DNA of 15,400 nt, from the NCBI GenBank assembly GCA_027317105.1, contig DAHVFH010000153.1, positions 1 to 15,400 on the forward strand. The letters run 5' to 3'. This document shows positions 12,996 to 15,400 of this stretch, piece after piece. Position 1 is the first letter of the stretch. Each line of letters opens with the position of its first letter. The DNA comes from Cytophagales bacterium (GTDB lineage Bacteria; Bacteroidota; Bacteroidia; Cytophagales; Cyclobacteriaceae). Made by a program: the position numbers and the translations under genes. The notes under the pieces are model-generated. The model was given only the letters and a program-made list of their open reading frames with translations. It was not told the origin of the DNA and did not search any database.

Positions 12996-15217
12996 AACGC
13001 AGAACATTTTTAATTGCCGGTGGTGTAGTGGGTGGTGGGCTGCTGGTAGGCATAGGTGGCTTTAACTACTATGTCAACAAGCGACTGAAAGAATTTAGCG
13101 GCATCGGCATGGGCGAAGGTGATTCACTAAACGCATTTGTTCGCATCCGACCGGACAATACGATAGTGTTGGCCATCTCCAGAACAGAAATGGGCCAAGG
13201 TGTTTATACTTCTTTGTCGCAATTAATTGCGGAAGAACTCGAAGCTGACTTTTCAAAAGTAGAAGTCGTGTATCCACAGGGAGAAAGTCCGTACACCAAC
13301 TTTTTTATTGCAGGCATGCAGCCGGCCGACTTTGAAGGCGGCCTCACCATGATGCAAAAGATTTTCGCGATCATCCCCAATATCCTCACGGGTGGAAGCA
13401 CTTCGGTGCGCGATGCGTATGATTACTACAGGCGGATGGGTGCCACGGCCCGTGAAATGCTGATTGCGGCTGCAGCCAAAGAATGGAAGGTAAACCCAGA
13501 AGATTGCTATGCAGAGAAAAGTGTGGTCATCAATAAGAAGACAAAAGAACAAAAGGCGTTTGGTCAGTTGGCGAACAACGCTGCCAAAGAAAAAGTGGAC
13601 GAGTTTCCTAAGCTAAAAAATAAATCTGATTTCAAATTAATAGGTAAACCGATCGATCGTCTTGATGTACCGGAGAAAGTAACCGGCAAAGCTATTTTCG
13701 GATTGGATGTGCGGCTTCCTAACATGAAGTTTGCCGTGATCCGGCATCCTGCCCACATTGGGGGAAAAATTACTTCGATCAAAAACCTCGATAAAATTCA
13801 GGCGATGACTGGCGTGGTCAAAGTAATTCAAATTGAAGAAGGTGTAGTGGTAGTTGCTGATGATACCTGGCATGCTAAAAATGCGGTCAACGCACTTGAG
13901 CTGGAAGAAGAAACCAACAAAGAGCTTGGTCATCTGGATGCCATCCCTACGTTAAAAGAAGCCTTGAAAGGAAAACCCGGAAAAGTGTGGGAAGATATTG
14001 GCAAGATAGACGAAGTGTTGGGCAAAGCACCAAAAGTAATTGAAGCGGAATATGTGGTGCCTTATCTCGCACATGCGTGTATGGAACCGTTGAATTGTAC
14101 CGTGCTGGTGACAGGCGACAAAGCCGAAGCGTGGACAGGAAATCAATCCACCACCTTCGTGATCAACGGAGTTTCCGAAGGTGCGGGTGTAGACAAAGGA
14201 AAAATTAAAACGAACATCACCTACCTCGGTGGTGGCTTCGGAAGACGAGGTGAAACGGATTTTGTATTGCGTGCGGCAAAGACCGCCAAACAACTACCGG
14301 GAACACCCGTGCAATTGGTATACACGCGCGAAGAAGACATGAAGAACGATTATTACCGCCCTGCGGTGATCACCCAAATGAAAGCAGCGTTCGATGACAA
14401 AACCATTTTAGGGTGGAAGAAAAAAGTGGGTACGCAAGGCGCACTCGCAGGACTGATGTTAAGAAACATTCCCCTTAACAAAATAAAACCGGAAGATGAC
14501 GAATCCACAACCGAAGGCATGCGCAATTTACCGTACGCCATGAATGCTGCTTACACCGATGTGAGTTGTGTGGATCTACCGGTAAACGTTGGAACATGGC
14601 GCAGTGTGGGCCACTCGCACAACGCCTTCTTTACCGAATCGTTCATGGACGAATGTGCCGCTACCCTCAACCGCGATCCGTATGAATTGCGGAAAGAATT
14701 GCTGAAAGACTCGCCACGCTACCTGGCGGTATTAAATAAAGTAGCAGAGTTGAGTAACTGGAGTGAAAAGACGGATGGAAAATTTAAAGGCATCGCCATT
14801 CATGAATCATTTGGTTCGATTGTGGGCGAAGTAGCGGAGATCAGCCTCACGGATAAAAATATCAAAGTGGAGAAAGTGTATTGCGTGATCGACTGTGGTA
14901 AGATGGTAAACCCACGCATCATCGAAAGCCAGATGCAAAGCGGCATTGTGTACGGACTGACTGCTGCACTTTATGGAGAGATCACGGTGAAAGAAGGAAA
15001 GATTGTGCAAAGCAACTTCCCGAATTACCAGATGGTGATGATGAACACCATGCCTCATGTTGAAGTATCGATCATCGACAGCGATGAACCATCTGGCGGA
15101 GTAGGTGAACCGGGCACCCCTCCTATCGCACCGGCTTTGACTAACGCCATCTTTGCTGCCTCCGGTCAACGGATTCGTTCGTTGCCATTGAGTAATCAAG
15201 GGTATCAGTTTGTGTGA
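12992..15217 (+). CDS. iorB: Molybdopterin-binding subunit of an IorAB-type hydroxylase, Tat-exported
   Basis: This 741-residue catalytic subunit hydroxylates an aldehyde or N-heterocycle using water. The N-terminus MKRRTFLIAGGVVGGG is a Tat signal (RRTFL plus hydrophobic core), so the complex acts in the periplasm, possibly membrane-held. Domain signs in order are TEMGQG (65-70), which contacts the cofactor, a central aldehyde-oxidase segment at about 230-300, LGGGFGRRGE (412-421), which binds molybdopterin, GTWRSVGHSHNAFFTESFMDE (534-554), and GVGEPGTPP (703-711), whose Glu706 is the expected catalytic base. All key residues are present. It overlaps iorA by 4 bp. Assembly needs a molybdenum cofactor with cytosine dinucleotide and usually an XdhC-like chaperone, which is not visible in the window. 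The true substrate is unknown. Confidence 0.92.
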   Translation: MKRRTFLIAGGVVGGGLLVGIGGFNYYVNKRLKEFSGIGMGEGDSLNAFVRIRPDNTIVLAISRTEMGQGVYTSLSQLIAEELEADFSKVEVVYPQGESPYTNFFIAGMQPADFEGGLTMMQKIFAIIPNILTGGSTSVRDAYDYYRRMGATAREMLIAAAAKEWKVNPEDCYAEKSVVINKKTKEQKAFGQLANNAAKEKVDEFPKLKNKSDFKLIGKPIDRLDVPEKVTGKAIFGLDVRLPNMKFAVIRHPAHIGGKITSIKNLDKIQAMTGVVKVIQIEEGVVVVADDTWHAKNAVNALELEEETNKELGHLDAIPTLKEALKGKPGKVWEDIGKIDEVLGKAPKVIEAEYVVPYLAHACMEPLNCTVLVTGDKAEAWTGNQSTTFVINGVSEGAGVDKGKIKTNITYLGGGFGRRGETDFVLRAAKTAKQLPGTPVQLVYTREEDMKNDYYRPAVITQMKAAFDDKTILGWKKKVGTQGALAGLMLRNIPLNKIKPEDDESTTEGMRNLPYAMNAAYTDVSCVDLPVNVGTWRSVGHSHNAFFTESFMDECAATLNRDPYELRKELLKDSPRYLAVLNKVAELSNWSEKTDGKFKGIAIHESFGSIVGEVAEISLTDKNIKVEKVYCVIDCGKMVNPRIIESQMQSGIVYGLTAALYGEITVKEGKIVQSNFPNYQMVMMNTMPHVEVSIIDSDEPSGGVGEPGTPPIAPALTNAIFAASGQRIRSLPLSNQGYQFV

Positions 15218-15266
15218 GGCATAGGGAGTACGGCTGTCAGAGATATGTCTTATAGCGAAATGTTGA

Positions 15267-15306
15267 ACCGAAACCCCTATGGGGAAAGCGGTTTATCTTA
15301 TTTTTG
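15267..15306 (+). terminator. Terminator-like hairpin after iorB, overlapping a promoter box
   Basis: ACCG (15267-15270) pairs with CGGT (15289-15292) and CCCC (15274-15277) with GGGG (15281-15284) around TAT, followed by a T-rich run. TATTTTTG (15299-15306) is an exact TAnnTTTG box, so the end of the stem-loop tail may serve as the promoter of the following gene. Confidence 0.4.
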
Positions 15307-15333
15307 TAGGATAAATTTAAACCAAATAATCTG

Positions 15334-15400
15334 ATGAAAAAAAATTCATGATCAATCTGTAACCGTGCTCGAACAGCTTCACCGAACCATGACCATTGGC
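15334..15400 (+). CDS. Start of an unidentified gene, apparently frameshifted at an A8 run
   Basis: The ATG at 15334 lies 27 bases after the exact -7 box, as expected for a gene start, but reads only ATG AAA AAA AAT TCA TGA. If the eight A (15337-15344) were seven, the frame would read MKKIHDQSVTVLEQLHRTMT and stay open to the window edge, with a natural-looking protein pattern. This is either a sequencing error, a recent pseudogene, or slippage at the homopolymer. I do not recognise the product. An XdhC-type chaperone would be expected here by context, but the residues visible do not show it. Confidence 0.35.

Noticed and set aside
1..15400. CRISPR array, tRNA or rRNA genes
   Set aside because: No regularly spaced repeats, no cloverleaf with a TTCRA arm and no conserved rRNA segments were seen.

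Overview
The window looks like chromosomal DNA of a Bacteroidota bacterium, probably a Cytophagales-type lineage. The clues are the Bacteroidota promoter signature (TAnnTTTG, in one case with TTTG 19 bp upstream), IS4 and integrase families typical of that phylum, moderate AT richness, and a membrane fatty-acid desaturase and an IorA/IorB-type molybdenum hydroxylase of the kinds found there. This assignment rests on motif recognition only; no database search was possible.

Layout. Positions 1-587 (+) hold the C-terminal part of a zeta-toxin/AAA-type P-loop protein cut by the window edge. Positions 641-1231 (-) hold a SLOG-like Rossmann protein. Positions 1269-2694 hold two tyrosine-recombinase remnants lying back to back, each without its 5' end. 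Then come a small two-helix membrane protein (2822-3223) and an internally deleted IS4-type transposase (3311-3845).

From 4213 to 11401 every recognisable gene is on the minus strand. The centrepiece is a large soluble protein (4213-6843) with the order TIR, TolB-like, TPR, HD. Upstream of it lies a graveyard of small modules: four further copies of the extreme 5' end of the same TIR gene (7748-7948, 7953-8054, 9628-9777, 10529-10729), an antitoxin with a broken RelE-like toxin, a truncated HicB-like antitoxin, a UPF0175 antitoxin with a frameshifted DUF3368 PIN toxin, a decayed IS200/IS605-type (RAYT-like) transposase flanked by matching hairpins, and an intact fatty-acid desaturase. Three TIR copies have a perfect TAnnTTTG box only 3-5 nt before the ATG and a fourth has a one-mismatch box, so their transcripts should be leaderless or nearly so.

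From 11612 the window returns to ordinary genes on the plus strand: endonuclease III, then a tightly coupled IorA-IorB-type pair (2Fe-2S subunit and Tat-exported molybdopterin subunit), and the promoter and first codons of another gene that appears frameshifted at an A8 tract.

Interpretation. The middle is a defence/toxin-antitoxin type accessory region in advanced decay. The candidate for a new system is the TIR-TolB-TPR-HD protein together with the dispersed, same-strand TIR 5'-end cassettes. These may be debris of tandem TIR gene copies, or a reservoir for recombination. Sequence alone does not decide between these.
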